Positions 9,292-17,663 of a stretch of 63,590 bases of DNA are shown one piece after another (position 1 is the first letter of the stretch; every line of letters starts with the position of its first letter). The stretch spans positions 1 through 63,590 of the forward strand of contig JAFARC010000050.1 of NCBI GenBank assembly GCA_019245755.1. The letters run 5' to 3'. A program made the translations under genes and the position numbers. The notes beneath the pieces were generated by a model that saw only the letters and a list, made by a program, of their open reading frames with translations, ran no database searches and was not told the origin of the DNA. The DNA is from Mycobacteriaceae bacterium. GTDB lineage: Bacteria > Actinomycetota > Actinomycetes > Mycobacteriales > Mycobacteriaceae.

Positions 9292-10995
9292 ATGCCGACC
9301 ACGAACGCGATGGAACGGCGGTGGTCACCGCCGGAACGTCCGCAGCGCCGCGGATTTCACCCGTGGCTGGTGCTCGCGGTAATCGGAATCGCCCAATTGA
9401 TGGTGGTGCTTGACACCACTATCGTCAACATCGCCCTACCGTCAGCTCAGGTCGGCCTGCATTTCGGCACCGAAAGCCGGCAGTGGATCATTACCGCCTA
9501 TTCGCTGGCTTTCGGCAGCCTGTTGCTGATGGGTGGGCGGCTGTCCGATCTCGTCGGCAGGCGCCGCACGCTGCTGGTGGGCCTGCTCGGTTTCGCGGCC
9601 GCCTCCGCGGTCGGTGGTGCGGCGACCGGCTTTGCGATGCTGGCTGCCGCACGGGCTTTTCAAGGCATGTTCGCCGCGGTGCTGGCCCCTGCCGCCTTGT
9701 CCACACTCAACGTCACGTTCACCGACACCCGCCAGCGTGGCAAGGCGTTTGGCGTCTACGCCGCGATTGCGGCGGGCGGCGCGGTGGTGGGTTTGTTGCT
9801 CGGTGGCGCGCTCACCGAGTGGCTGTCGTGGCGGTGGTGTCTGTACGTGAACGTGCTCTTCGCGATCCCGGCCGCCGCCGGGGTGCTGGCACTCGTCCCG
9901 GCGAGGCGGGATCGCAGGAGCGTGGCGCGCTTGGACTGGCCGGGTGTCGTTACCGGCTCCGGGGCGCTGTTCTGCCTGGTCTACGGGTTGTCCAACGCCG
10001 AAACCGACAGCTGGAGCGCGCCGCTGACCATTGCCATGTTGGTGGCCAGCGCGCTGCTGTTGATCGCATTCGCGGTCATCGAGTCAAGGGTTCAGGCGCC
10101 GCTACTGCCACTGCACATCGTCGCCGACCGCAACCGGGTGGGCTCGTATCTGGCGATCGCCTTCGCATTTTGCAGCATGTTCAGCGCGTTCTTGTTCCTC
10201 ACCTACTACCTGCAGCAGGACCTGGGCTATAGCCCACTGCTGACAGGCGTGGCGTTTCTGCCGTTGGCGGCCGGGATCGCAGTCTTGGCCGGCGCGGCCA
10301 ATACCCGGCTGATGCCGCTATTCGGCCCTCGCCCGCTGGTGCCGCTCGGCATGCTGATCGCTGCCGGCGGCATGTTCTGGCTGTCCCATCTCAGCGTCGG
10401 CTCCACCTACGGCCGCGATGTCATCGGTCCGCTTTTCGTTCTGGGTGCCGGGATGGGCCTGACCTTCGCACCGGCGATCGCGACGGCCACCGCCGGAGTG
10501 TCCGACGCCGACGCCGGCGTCGCCTCGGCGATGGTGAACACCAGCCAGCAGATCGGCGGTGCGGTCGGAATTGCAGCGCTGTCAACGATTTTCCAGGCTG
10601 CACTCAACCGTTATCTGGCAACCCACCGGCCGCCCACGCCGGCCGCCGCGATTCATGGCTACACGGTCGCATTCAGCGTCAGTTGCGGGCTGTTTGTTGC
10701 CGGGATGGTGCTCACCGCCTTGCTGCTGCGCAGCGGCCGCCCCCAATCCCATCAGCCTTCCGGCGCCGCTTCGCGAAGTCGGCTGCCGGCATCGGAAAAG
10801 CCCGAGGACCGCTCGGCCGAGGACACCCAGCCCAACCGTATTGCCGAGCTACTCGACCGGGGTATCAGCCGGGAGGCCGTCGCTATCATCCTTGATCTCG
10901 AGCTCCGGGTGACTCAGCTGGAAGCTGAAAACCGTTATCTCGTGCAGAATCTCGGCATGGCGGCGGCGGCAGACTATCTGCGAACGGACCGCTAG
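9292..10995 (+). CDS. DHA2-family 14-helix MFS drug exporter with C-terminal helical tail
   Basis: The 567-residue transporter has DHA2 motifs: motif C-type LMVVLDTTIVNIALPSAQ in helix 1 and GRLSDLVGRRRTLLVGL between helices 2 and 3. It has roughly 14 helices, ending at AGMVLTALLLRSG. These proteins export lipophilic drugs or metabolites by proton antiport. A cytosolic tail of about 80 residues follows the last helix and ends in a probable coiled coil (ILDLELRVTQLEAENRYL), unusual for this family. I start at the ATG 9292; the open frame upstream lies inside the transpeptidase gene. Confidence 0.88.
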   Translation: MPTTNAMERRWSPPERPQRRGFHPWLVLAVIGIAQLMVVLDTTIVNIALPSAQVGLHFGTESRQWIITAYSLAFGSLLLMGGRLSDLVGRRRTLLVGLLGFAAASAVGGAATGFAMLAAARAFQGMFAAVLAPAALSTLNVTFTDTRQRGKAFGVYAAIAAGGAVVGLLLGGALTEWLSWRWCLYVNVLFAIPAAAGVLALVPARRDRRSVARLDWPGVVTGSGALFCLVYGLSNAETDSWSAPLTIAMLVASALLLIAFAVIESRVQAPLLPLHIVADRNRVGSYLAIAFAFCSMFSAFLFLTYYLQQDLGYSPLLTGVAFLPLAAGIAVLAGAANTRLMPLFGPRPLVPLGMLIAAGGMFWLSHLSVGSTYGRDVIGPLFVLGAGMGLTFAPAIATATAGVSDADAGVASAMVNTSQQIGGAVGIAALSTIFQAALNRYLATHRPPTPAAAIHGYTVAFSVSCGLFVAGMVLTALLLRSGRPQSHQPSGAASRSRLPASEKPEDRSAEDTQPNRIAELLDRGISREAVAIILDLELRVTQLEAENRYLVQNLGMAAAADYLRTDR

Positions 10996-11259
10996 TGCTG
11001 CGTCTGCGATTTGATCTGGTGGAGGGTTGAGGCGATGGACTGCAACAGCTGGCGGTTTGGCGGGGTTCGACAGGGGTTCGTCGAGCGCTTCGGCCCGGTA
11101 CTCTCTGGGCCCCGATGTCGCCCGTCCGGCGGTTGAGTTTGGCCGCGGGACGTAGTCGGAGGTTGTCGGCCGGAACACCGGCAGACCGGTACCTTTGGCA
11201 ATCACTGGGGTAATAGTCCGTTGGTAAAGTCCTCCCGATCCCGGCCGCATCGCGTGCTG

Positions 11260-11545
11260 GCGAACGTGCGCCGGTAGTCCGACGGCGCTAAGAGGGCCTT
11301 CCGGTGTCGCAGCGGCGCCGGCGCAAACGTATCGGCGCGAGCACCGCGGTTGAGCACCGCGGTTGAGAATGTGGTAGCCGATACGCCGAATCGGATGTGG
11401 GCGGTGGACTTTTAATTTGATGCCGCCACTGACGGGCGGCCGATCAAGATCGTGTCCATCGTTGATGAGCACACCGCGAATGCTTGGGCGGGCTGGTCGA
11501 ACGCTCATCACTGCCGATAACCGGCTCTTCGTAATCGAGAGTGCA
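11260..11545 (+). mobile_element. Degenerate IS3-family transposase (OrfB) remnant
   Basis: Pieces of an IS3-type DDE transposase are readable in order across three frames. They are EGLPVSQRRRRKRIGAST (from about 11299), NVVADTPNRMWAVDF, a stop, FDAATDGRPIKIVSIVDEHT, then after a frameshift RECLGGLVERS, and after another ITADN. This is the region around the first catalytic Asp (AVDF) of the mycobacterial IS3 transposases that read RPIKIVSIVDEHTRECLGG. At least one stop and three frame changes make it dead. Neither element end is found. From 10996 to about 11260 I see no gene. Confidence 0.8.
11340..11365 (+). repeat. 13-bp tandem duplication inside the transposase remnant
   Basis: The unit agcaccgcggttg occurs twice in direct succession. 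Removing one copy restores the expected reading RKRIGASTAVENVVADTPN, so this duplication is one of the lesions that killed the transposase. Confidence 0.85.
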
Positions 11546-11639
11546 CCTCAGGTCGGGTGGATGGGCGCGAGTGGCCCGTGTCGTTTCGGTGAGGTGGGGC
11601 CTCGGTGGGTGACGACGCGGGTTCCCACACTCGCGCTTC

Positions 11640-12801
11640 ACCAACACCACTGGGCCCCGTGGTCGGTGGGCTGCTGGAGCACTTCTGGTGGGGCCTCGGT
11701 CGTTTGATCAACGTCCCGGTGATTGTCGTGCTGCTCGCCGGCGGAATCGTGCTGTTGCCGGAGCAGAGGAACCCCGCGCCGGGGCCGAGCGACCTGCCTA
11801 GCGTCGGGCTGTCGCTAGTCGGCATGCTCGGTCTCGTTTACGCAGTCAAGGAGGGTGCGGCCAGCGGGCTTCGCGTCGACATCGTGGTGGCAGGTGTCGT
11901 TGGCGTCGCGGCGCTGACGCTGTTCGTCCGGCGGCAGCTAAAGCTGCCAACCCCTGTGATCGACGTACGGCTGTTCTGCAATCGCGCGTTCTTGGGCGTG
12001 GTCCCCACCAACCTGCTTTCGGTGCTAGGCCTTTCGGGCTTGGTGTTCTTCCTGTCCCAGTTTTTCCAGCTTGTCGACGGGTACAACCCGCTGAAGGCCG
12101 GGCTGGCTGAACTGCCTGCTACGGTGACGGCGACTGTGTTCGGCGTCCTGGCCGGCACCGCCGTGCTCTTCTGGTCGCGGCGTGCGATCCTTGCGACCGG
12201 GCTTGCGCTCGTCGGTGTCGCGATGGTGTCGCTGACGCTGATCAGCCCGTCCACCGCCTATCCTCAGCTCGGTATCGCGCTCTTTGTTGTCGGCGCCGGC
12301 CTCGGACTGGCCTATGCCGTGGCTAACGACGTCATACTCGCCAGCGTTCCGCGGGAGCGGGCTGGTGCAGCGGCGGCGATATCGGAGACCTTACGAGCTG
12401 AGTATGCCGCTTGGCGTCGCGACGCTCGGCTCCATCGTCACCGGCGTGTACCGCGGGCTGGCGATTCCGCCCGTCACCCCGATGCGGTGGCGTCGCACGC
12501 GACGGATTCGCTCGCCGCGGCCAACGAAGCGGCAGCAGGGTTGCCGGCCGACCAGTCGCTCGGGCTGCTGACGGCCGCCAAGATCGCCTTCACCGACGGG
12601 CTGGCCATCGCAGCGGGTGTCGGTTCGGGCTTGCTGCTGGTGTCGGCAGTGGCGGTGTGGCTGCTGCTAAAGCCGCAGCCGAGGCCAGCAGGCGCGGCCG
12701 AGCTCGGCGGGCTGGACGACCCGGGCGGGCATCGCGATCCGGGAGACGACCGCTGCATTGATGCCGCCGGCGCAGCCGAATTGGTGGATAAACCCTGTTG
12801 A
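11640..12801 (+). pseudogene. 5'-truncated, frameshifted DHA2 MFS transporter
   Basis: The frame begins inside a transporter at GPVVGGLLEHFWWG (helix 5/6 region) with no N-terminal half. It continues through LINVPVIVVLLAGGIVLL to the normal C-terminus. Between about 12390 and 12480 the frame is disrupted: the expected sequence YELSMPLGVATLGSIVTGVY lies in another frame, while the long frame reads Arg/His-rich nonsense before resuming at PDAVASHATDSLAAANEA. Two compensating indels and a missing first half mark it as a QacA/EmrB-type exporter pseudogene. It starts about 100 bases after the IS3 remnant, which may have removed the 5' end. Confidence 0.8.
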
Positions 12802-12836
12802 TTCGACGCCGGCGTTGGCGCGCGGTGATGCAGGGA

Positions 12837-14174
12837 TCAGCCCGCAACTGAGGGCACGCTCTGTTCGAAGCTGAATACATTCTCCGGGTCGTATTTGGCC
12901 TTCACCAGTCGGAGCCGTTCGCGATTGGCGCCGTAGTACTCGCGCTCCCAATCCGAGGCGGCGGCGTTGGGCACGTTGATGTAGGCACCGTTGCCGAAGG
13001 GGCGCAGTTCGCGCCAGAAATCAGCCGCCCAGCCCAGCGCCTTTGAGTGCAGCGCGGGGTCTTCCCATGCTGCACCCGGCTCGCAATAGAACAGCGCGCC
13101 ACGGTGCGGGAAGGCCGACCCACCCGGGGGTTCGTGCCGAACGGCACCGCCGAAGCTCGAGCAGTGGAAGTTGCTGGGCGGGCTTGGCGCGTTGGCCATG
13201 TAATGGACGACCAGATCGATCGCTTCGTCGGGGAACGGCCGGGTGACGAACTGGGAGTAGAACTTCCAGAAGGGAAGGTCGGGTGCTCTGTCAACATGTT
13301 GGTAAATAGTCGGCCAGGCATCGTTCATGTAAGTCACCTCGGGCGTGCCGATCGCCAACAGTGAGCGCAGCTCGTTGTCCAGCTCTTGGCGTGAGCCGCC
13401 GTGCAGCACTGCGGAGAGTTCGACCGCACTGGAATCCGCCTCGAGAGCGCTGGTCAGACGCTCGTCGGCGACCGGCGCGTCGCGCTGCCAGGTGTGAAGC
13501 AGCTCGCCCAAATGCTCGTGTCCGGTCCACCGGGCGATCGCGAACTCGACGTGGTTGAGCTCGTGCAGCTTCAACGTGTAGGACGTCGCGATCCCGAAGT
13601 TGCCGCCGCCTCCACCGCGCCACGCCCACAGCAGGTCGGAGTTGCTGTGCTCGCTGGCTTCCACGACCTTCGCCGAGCGCGGGCCGTCGGGCACCACGAC
13701 CTCGGCGGCGAGCAGGTTGTCGGAGGCCAGTCCCAGGTTGCGGGTGAGTAATCCGAAGCCGCCGCCGGGAACCACACCGCCGAGGCCGACGCCCCCCTCC
13801 GAGCCCGTCGGGATGACGAAGCCGCGGGTTCCGAGCGCCGGGACCGTCTCCTTCTGTGTGAGCCCCGTCCCTACCGTTGCCGTGCGCGCCGTCTCGTCGA
13901 TCGTGACACTCTTCATCCGACTGACGTCGATAACCAGGCCGCCGTCGATCGAGGACCAGCCGTCAAGGCTGTGGCGCCCGCTCCGCGCACGCAGCGCGAT
14001 GCCCTCCTCGCGAGCCCACTGGATCGCGTTGACCACATCCTGCGCGTCATTGCAGAACACGATCGCCTCGGGATAGCGCGAATAAAGGCGGTTCCAGCCG
14101 ATCCTGGCCGCCTCGTAGCCGGAATCGCCGGGTCGCACGACCTCACCAGTCAGCTTGGCGGTGGCGGCAGTCAT
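12837..14174 (-). CDS. Berberine-bridge-type FAD-linked oxidase
   Basis: The 445-residue enzyme has a PCMH-type FAD-binding half. RARSGRHSLDGWSSIDGG contains His68, the likely covalent 8-alpha-histidyl FAD site, and GSEGGVGLGGVVPGGGFGLL is the glycine-rich loop. A C-terminal BBE motif, NVPNAAASDWEREYYGAN, ends in a typical LRLVKAKYDPENVFSFEQS. The Cys that forms a second FAD bond in bicovalent members is absent, so one covalent link is expected. Family members oxidise alcohols, sugars or amines with O2. It lies 14 bases downstream of an amino-acid/polyamine permease gene, suggesting the permease imports its amine or amino-acid-derived substrate. Confidence 0.88.
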   Translation of the reverse strand: MTAATAKLTGEVVRPGDSGYEAARIGWNRLYSRYPEAIVFCNDAQDVVNAIQWAREEGIALRARSGRHSLDGWSSIDGGLVIDVSRMKSVTIDETARTATVGTGLTQKETVPALGTRGFVIPTGSEGGVGLGGVVPGGGFGLLTRNLGLASDNLLAAEVVVPDGPRSAKVVEASEHSNSDLLWAWRGGGGGNFGIATSYTLKLHELNHVEFAIARWTGHEHLGELLHTWQRDAPVADERLTSALEADSSAVELSAVLHGGSRQELDNELRSLLAIGTPEVTYMNDAWPTIYQHVDRAPDLPFWKFYSQFVTRPFPDEAIDLVVHYMANAPSPPSNFHCSSFGGAVRHEPPGGSAFPHRGALFYCEPGAAWEDPALHSKALGWAADFWRELRPFGNGAYINVPNAAASDWEREYYGANRERLRLVKAKYDPENVFSFEQSVPSVAG

Positions 14175-14188
14175 GTGTCACCTCTCAA

Positions 14189-15655
14189 TCAATGTTGGAG
14201 GACTTGCAGGTCTCCGGGCTCGGCCTCCAGCACCTCGCGGTTACGAACCCACAGGTAAGCGAAGTACGCGCCGCCAGCGATGAGCAAGCCGGCCACGATC
14301 AGCACGGGGATGAGCGCCTCCGCCGGCGTCACGAGCACAAACAACGCGATGAGGCACCACACCAGCGCGCAGATCGCAACCGGCAGCTCGAAGCGCCCGA
14401 GGTCGAACCCACCCTCCTTGCGATCGAGTCGTCTGCGCACCGACAGGTAGAGGACGGTAATCGAGGCGTACAGCAGTGCCGGAAGGATCGTCGACGCCGT
14501 AATCAACTTCAACAGTGCGGAACCGGGCATCGCCATCATCAGGATGACCCCGACGATGAAGATCAGGATCGTCGCCGGGACGGGCGTTTGAGTACGCGGG
14601 TTGACCCGCTGCATCAGCCGGTGGGCTGGGAAGCGTGAGTCGCGCGCCATCGCGTAGACGATTCGCGAGCACGTGGTCAGGGTCACCATCCCGGCGCCGA
14701 AGAACGCGAACGTGATCGCGACCAACAGCGTCCTCTCCATCACCGGACCGAGTTGATCGCGCATGATCAACGCGACGGAAGATTCGCTGGCGCTGATACG
14801 GGGGATATCGGCGATCGCGACGGTGAGTGCGATCAGGAACAGCATTCCCAACAGCCCGGCCACCACAACCGATCCCACTATCGCGCGCGGAACGCTGCGA
14901 AAGGGATCCTTGGCCTCCTCAGCCAGGTTGGCCGCGGCGTCGAAGCCGACGAGGGTGGTCAGGCCCATGAGCATCCCGAGCATCAACCCGCCGCCGACGG
15001 CGAAATAGCTGGCGGCGTTCTCGGTGATCCCGCGCGACGTGAGGTTGGCGGCTGAGCCCTCGCCCGTGACCGCAACAGCGACGCCGAGCGCGATCACCAA
15101 CACCACGACGATCACAACTTCGACTCCCACCGCGGCCGAGTTGATCATGGCGACGATACGCGTCGAGGCAATTGCGAGCATGGCCTGAACGAGCAGCATC
15201 CCCACCGTGATCACGCGCGCGACGACCTCGTTCGGCGCCAGGCCCGCGAGCGGCATGAATGCCGTGCTCGCGAGCGCGTTGTCGACCGCCACCACGCCGA
15301 TCACCAAGTAACAGAAGGTCAACCAACCGAACACCCAGCCGATCTTCGAGTTGGCCAGCCGTGAGGCCCATTGGTAGGAGGAGCCGCTGAGCGGGATGCG
15401 GGCCGCGAACTGAGCGATCACCAATGCCACCAGGATCTGCCCGACCACCACAATCGGCCAAAGCCATATCCCCACCGGACCCGCGCTCTGCAGCACGTCG
15501 TCGTAGGTACCGAAGACACCGACCGCCACCGAGATGAACGCGAACGAGATCGCGAACACCTGAAAGGAGCCGAGCGTCCGTTTTAGCTCCGGCTCGTAGC
15601 CACATTCTTCACAGAACTCGTCGGCAACCTGTTCGCGCGCCGAAACTTCCGTCAT
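14189..15655 (-). CDS. APC-superfamily amino acid permease
   Basis: A permease of about 488 residues with 12 hydrophobic helices. The APC-type N-terminal region is FQVFAISFAFISVAVGVFGT and ARIPLSGSSYQWASRLAN follows, with a central GFDAAANLAEEAKDPFRSVP, the conserved loop of amino-acid/GABA-type permeases. It should import an amino acid, amine or related metabolite. The start at MTEVSAREQ (15655) or three codons earlier (15664) both fit. It is the first gene of a two-gene operon with the FAD oxidase and is intact despite sitting between decayed genes. Confidence 0.88.
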   Translation of the reverse strand: MTEVSAREQVADEFCEECGYEPELKRTLGSFQVFAISFAFISVAVGVFGTYDDVLQSAGPVGIWLWPIVVVGQILVALVIAQFAARIPLSGSSYQWASRLANSKIGWVFGWLTFCYLVIGVVAVDNALASTAFMPLAGLAPNEVVARVITVGMLLVQAMLAIASTRIVAMINSAAVGVEVVIVVVLVIALGVAVAVTGEGSAANLTSRGITENAASYFAVGGGLMLGMLMGLTTLVGFDAAANLAEEAKDPFRSVPRAIVGSVVVAGLLGMLFLIALTVAIADIPRISASESSVALIMRDQLGPVMERTLLVAITFAFFGAGMVTLTTCSRIVYAMARDSRFPAHRLMQRVNPRTQTPVPATILIFIVGVILMMAMPGSALLKLITASTILPALLYASITVLYLSVRRRLDRKEGGFDLGRFELPVAICALVWCLIALFVLVTPAEALIPVLIVAGLLIAGGAYFAYLWVRNREVLEAEPGDLQVLQH

Positions 15656-15846
15656 CGGGGCCACCTCGCATTCGATGGGACGGGCGCAGCTAAACGTACA
15701 GAGTTAGACGGGAATCTGCTGGAAATTGACATTTCCGAAAATGATTTGTTCAAAATAACCTGATCGATGAGCTAATGCTCTTCATTATCCCGCCCGGGGA
15801 GCCGGATACCCGATTACCGCCATCGTTGGAACCGTATTGTCGAGCC

Positions 15847-16540
15847 GTGACCTCAGCGGCTGATCAGATGCGATCACGTTGGATACTGGCTACGGTTTCG
15901 ACGGCGTTGTTTGTGTGCAGATCGATTACTTCGCAATGAACCTGTCGTTACCACGAATGGCATCGGACCTGCGCAGCAGCACGGCGGACCTACAATGGGT
16001 GATCAGAGTCTACATGCTGGCGTTGGGCGCATTCATGGTTCCTGCAGGCCGCATCGGCGACATCTTCGGGCGACGGCGCGCGCTGCTGGCCGGGATCGCA
16101 CTGTTCGGTGTTACATCGGTGTTTTGCGCAATCGCACCGTTGGCGGCCGTCGTCATCGCATTCCGGGCGGTGCAAGGTGTGGGAGCCGCCTTTATCTTTC
16201 CGGTTTTCGTCAGCGTCCTCACAAATGCCTTTCCTTCGGGGGAGTCGAGTCACGCCATCGGATTGGCTTACGGCATAGCGGGATTAGGTAACGCTGCGGG
16301 TCCGCTGGTCGGTGGGTTGCTTACCCAAACTGTGGGATGGCGCGCCGTCTTCTGGCTGCTGGTGCCATTGGCCGCAGTCTCGTTCCTCATGGGCGCAAAG
16401 ACGATTCGGAGACCTCAGACGAAACCGTCCAGCGGCGCTTGGATCTCAGCGGTCTCGTCCTGCGATCCCTTGATCCGGCCGTCGATGTCCTGGCCTGGGC
16501 GCAGGTCGAATCCCGGAACCACGAGTAGGTCGAGGCTGTA
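15847..16540 (+). pseudogene. N-terminal remnant of a second DHA2 MFS transporter
   Basis: A GTG at 15847 opens MRSRWILATVSTALFV. After a one-base frame change near 15910 the sequence continues in another frame as VQIDYFAMNLSLPRMASDL, VPAGRIGDIFGRRRALLAG and GPLVGGLLTQTVGWRAVF (helices 1-6). Near 16400 the frame changes again, and the expected continuation SDETVQRRLDLSGLVL is in a third frame before everything stops at about 16528. The C-terminal half is missing. It duplicates the helix 5/6 region also present in the pseudogene at 11640, so the two are not halves of one gene. Confidence 0.8.
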
Positions 16541-16601
16541 GTCATTCGCAGAGCCCGCATTCGAAGCCGCCGCTTGTGGCTACCATGCCCGGGCGAGCGG
16601 C

Positions 16602-17110
16602 ATGGATCGTCGGGATGAACGGGGCCGGATCGCCGCTGCGCTCCGCGACATGGTTCGCGAGGGTGAGCAAGTCGAGCACGGCGAACGCCTAACCCTGGAC
16701 GTCGTCGGCGGCTACGAAGTGCTTGCGAACGTCCCCGAGGTCGTCCGCGAGCGCTTCCACCGTGACGGGCCAGTCCTCACCGGTGCCGGCGTGTCGGCGA
16801 GCATCGACGCGGGACTGTTCCTGGCCGGGCTGATCGCAGGTGAACACGTGGCGCGTCTCGTCCAACTCGGCATCGAGTATTTCCCCGCGCCGCCAGCGTT
16901 CGCCCGTGCTGGTCTCGCCGACGTGCCCGACGGCGACGAGGAGCTCCTTCTGGCGTTCGAGAGCGGTCCCGCGATGGAGCGGCTCAAGACCGCCGAGCTG
17001 CCCTGGGCTGATCTCTACCTCAAGGCGGGCGAATTCAGCGCTCACGGAGCGGTTCTGCCGCTAGCCCGTGAACTCATCGCGATCCACGTCGCCGAGACAA
17101 CGGGAAAACT
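16602..17110 (+). pseudogene. Internally deleted DJ-1/PfpI-type gene
   Basis: The frame contains the N-terminal DJ-1/PfpI signature ERLTLDVVGGYEVLANVPE. This runs directly into the family's C-terminal part DGPVLTGAGVSASIDAGL and VARLVQLGIEYFPAPP, so the central part with the nucleophile Cys is gone. The C-terminal continuation (LADVPDGDEELLLAFESGPA and on to about 17110) is unfamiliar. The same frame stays open further only because it runs antisense to the YceI gene. Intact relatives are isonitrile-hydratase/glutamine-amidotransferase-like proteins. Confidence 0.65.
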
Positions 17111-17663
17111 AGTCGCCGTCCACGGTTTCGGCGGTAAAGGACACGGTGACGTCGTCGGCGACCTTCATGGCTCCCATGAACATCGAGTAGGGCTTGATGC
17201 CGAACTCGCTCTGGCGGACCTGGGCCTGAGACGACATTCGCCGCGAATCGCCGAGGGTCTGCACCCGCACTTCGATCACACGCCTCGTGGATCGGCCGTG
17301 GATCTCCAGCGTGCCGTCGAGTCGATAGCCCTGGCTTGTCGCAGCGATGTCGTCGGTGTGAAACCGGATGTGTGGAAAACGTGCTGCCTCAAGGACTTTG
17401 ATCGCATTGGCACGTACCAGCCCCTTCTCCGGGCCAGAGAGCGGCGTCACTCCGCCTTCTCCGTAGAGCACCTGAAGCGAATCGACATCGACCGTCAGCT
17501 CCGCCGCGCTGGGTTCGCTTCCGTCCCACCGCACCGTGGCATGCCAGCGGTTCATCTTGATCGTCAGGCGGTGGCCCATCCTCGCGGCTCGGCCCGTGAC
17601 CGCGGTACGGACCAGCAGTTCGCCGTCGGATGCGTCCAGTGTCTCTAGTGCGCGACCGGGCAT
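17109..17663 (-). CDS. YceI family lipid-binding protein
   Basis: The 184-residue protein shows the YceI pattern: GHRLTIKMNRWHATV, ELTVDVDSLQV, a central ANAIKVLEAARFPHIRF and FGIKPYSMFMGAMKVADDV near the end. YceI proteins are beta-barrels that bind isoprenoid-like or other hydrophobic molecules. This one lacks a signal peptide, so it is probably cytosolic. Its ATG (17663) overlaps the 3' end of the P450 gene by 19 bases, implying translational coupling. A lipid carrier coupled to a sterol-type P450 could deliver or remove a hydrophobic substrate; that role is inference. Confidence 0.85.
   Translation of the reverse strand: MPGRALETLDASDGELLVRTAVTGRAARMGHRLTIKMNRWHATVRWDGSEPSAAELTVDVDSLQVLYGEGGVTPLSGPEKGLVRANAIKVLEAARFPHIRFHTDDIAATSQGYRLDGTLEIHGRSTRRVIEVRVQTLGDSRRMSSQAQVRQSEFGIKPYSMFMGAMKVADDVTVSFTAETVDGD

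Noticed and set aside
10849..11511. Minus-strand frame of 220 codons between the MFS gene and the IS remnant
   Set aside because: Pro/Arg-rich, and it covers the region where the plus strand shows transposase fragments.
11640..16540. The two MFS pseudogenes as halves of one gene split by an inserted operon
   Set aside because: Both contain the GP(V/L)VGGLL helix 5/6 region, so they derive from two different transporters.
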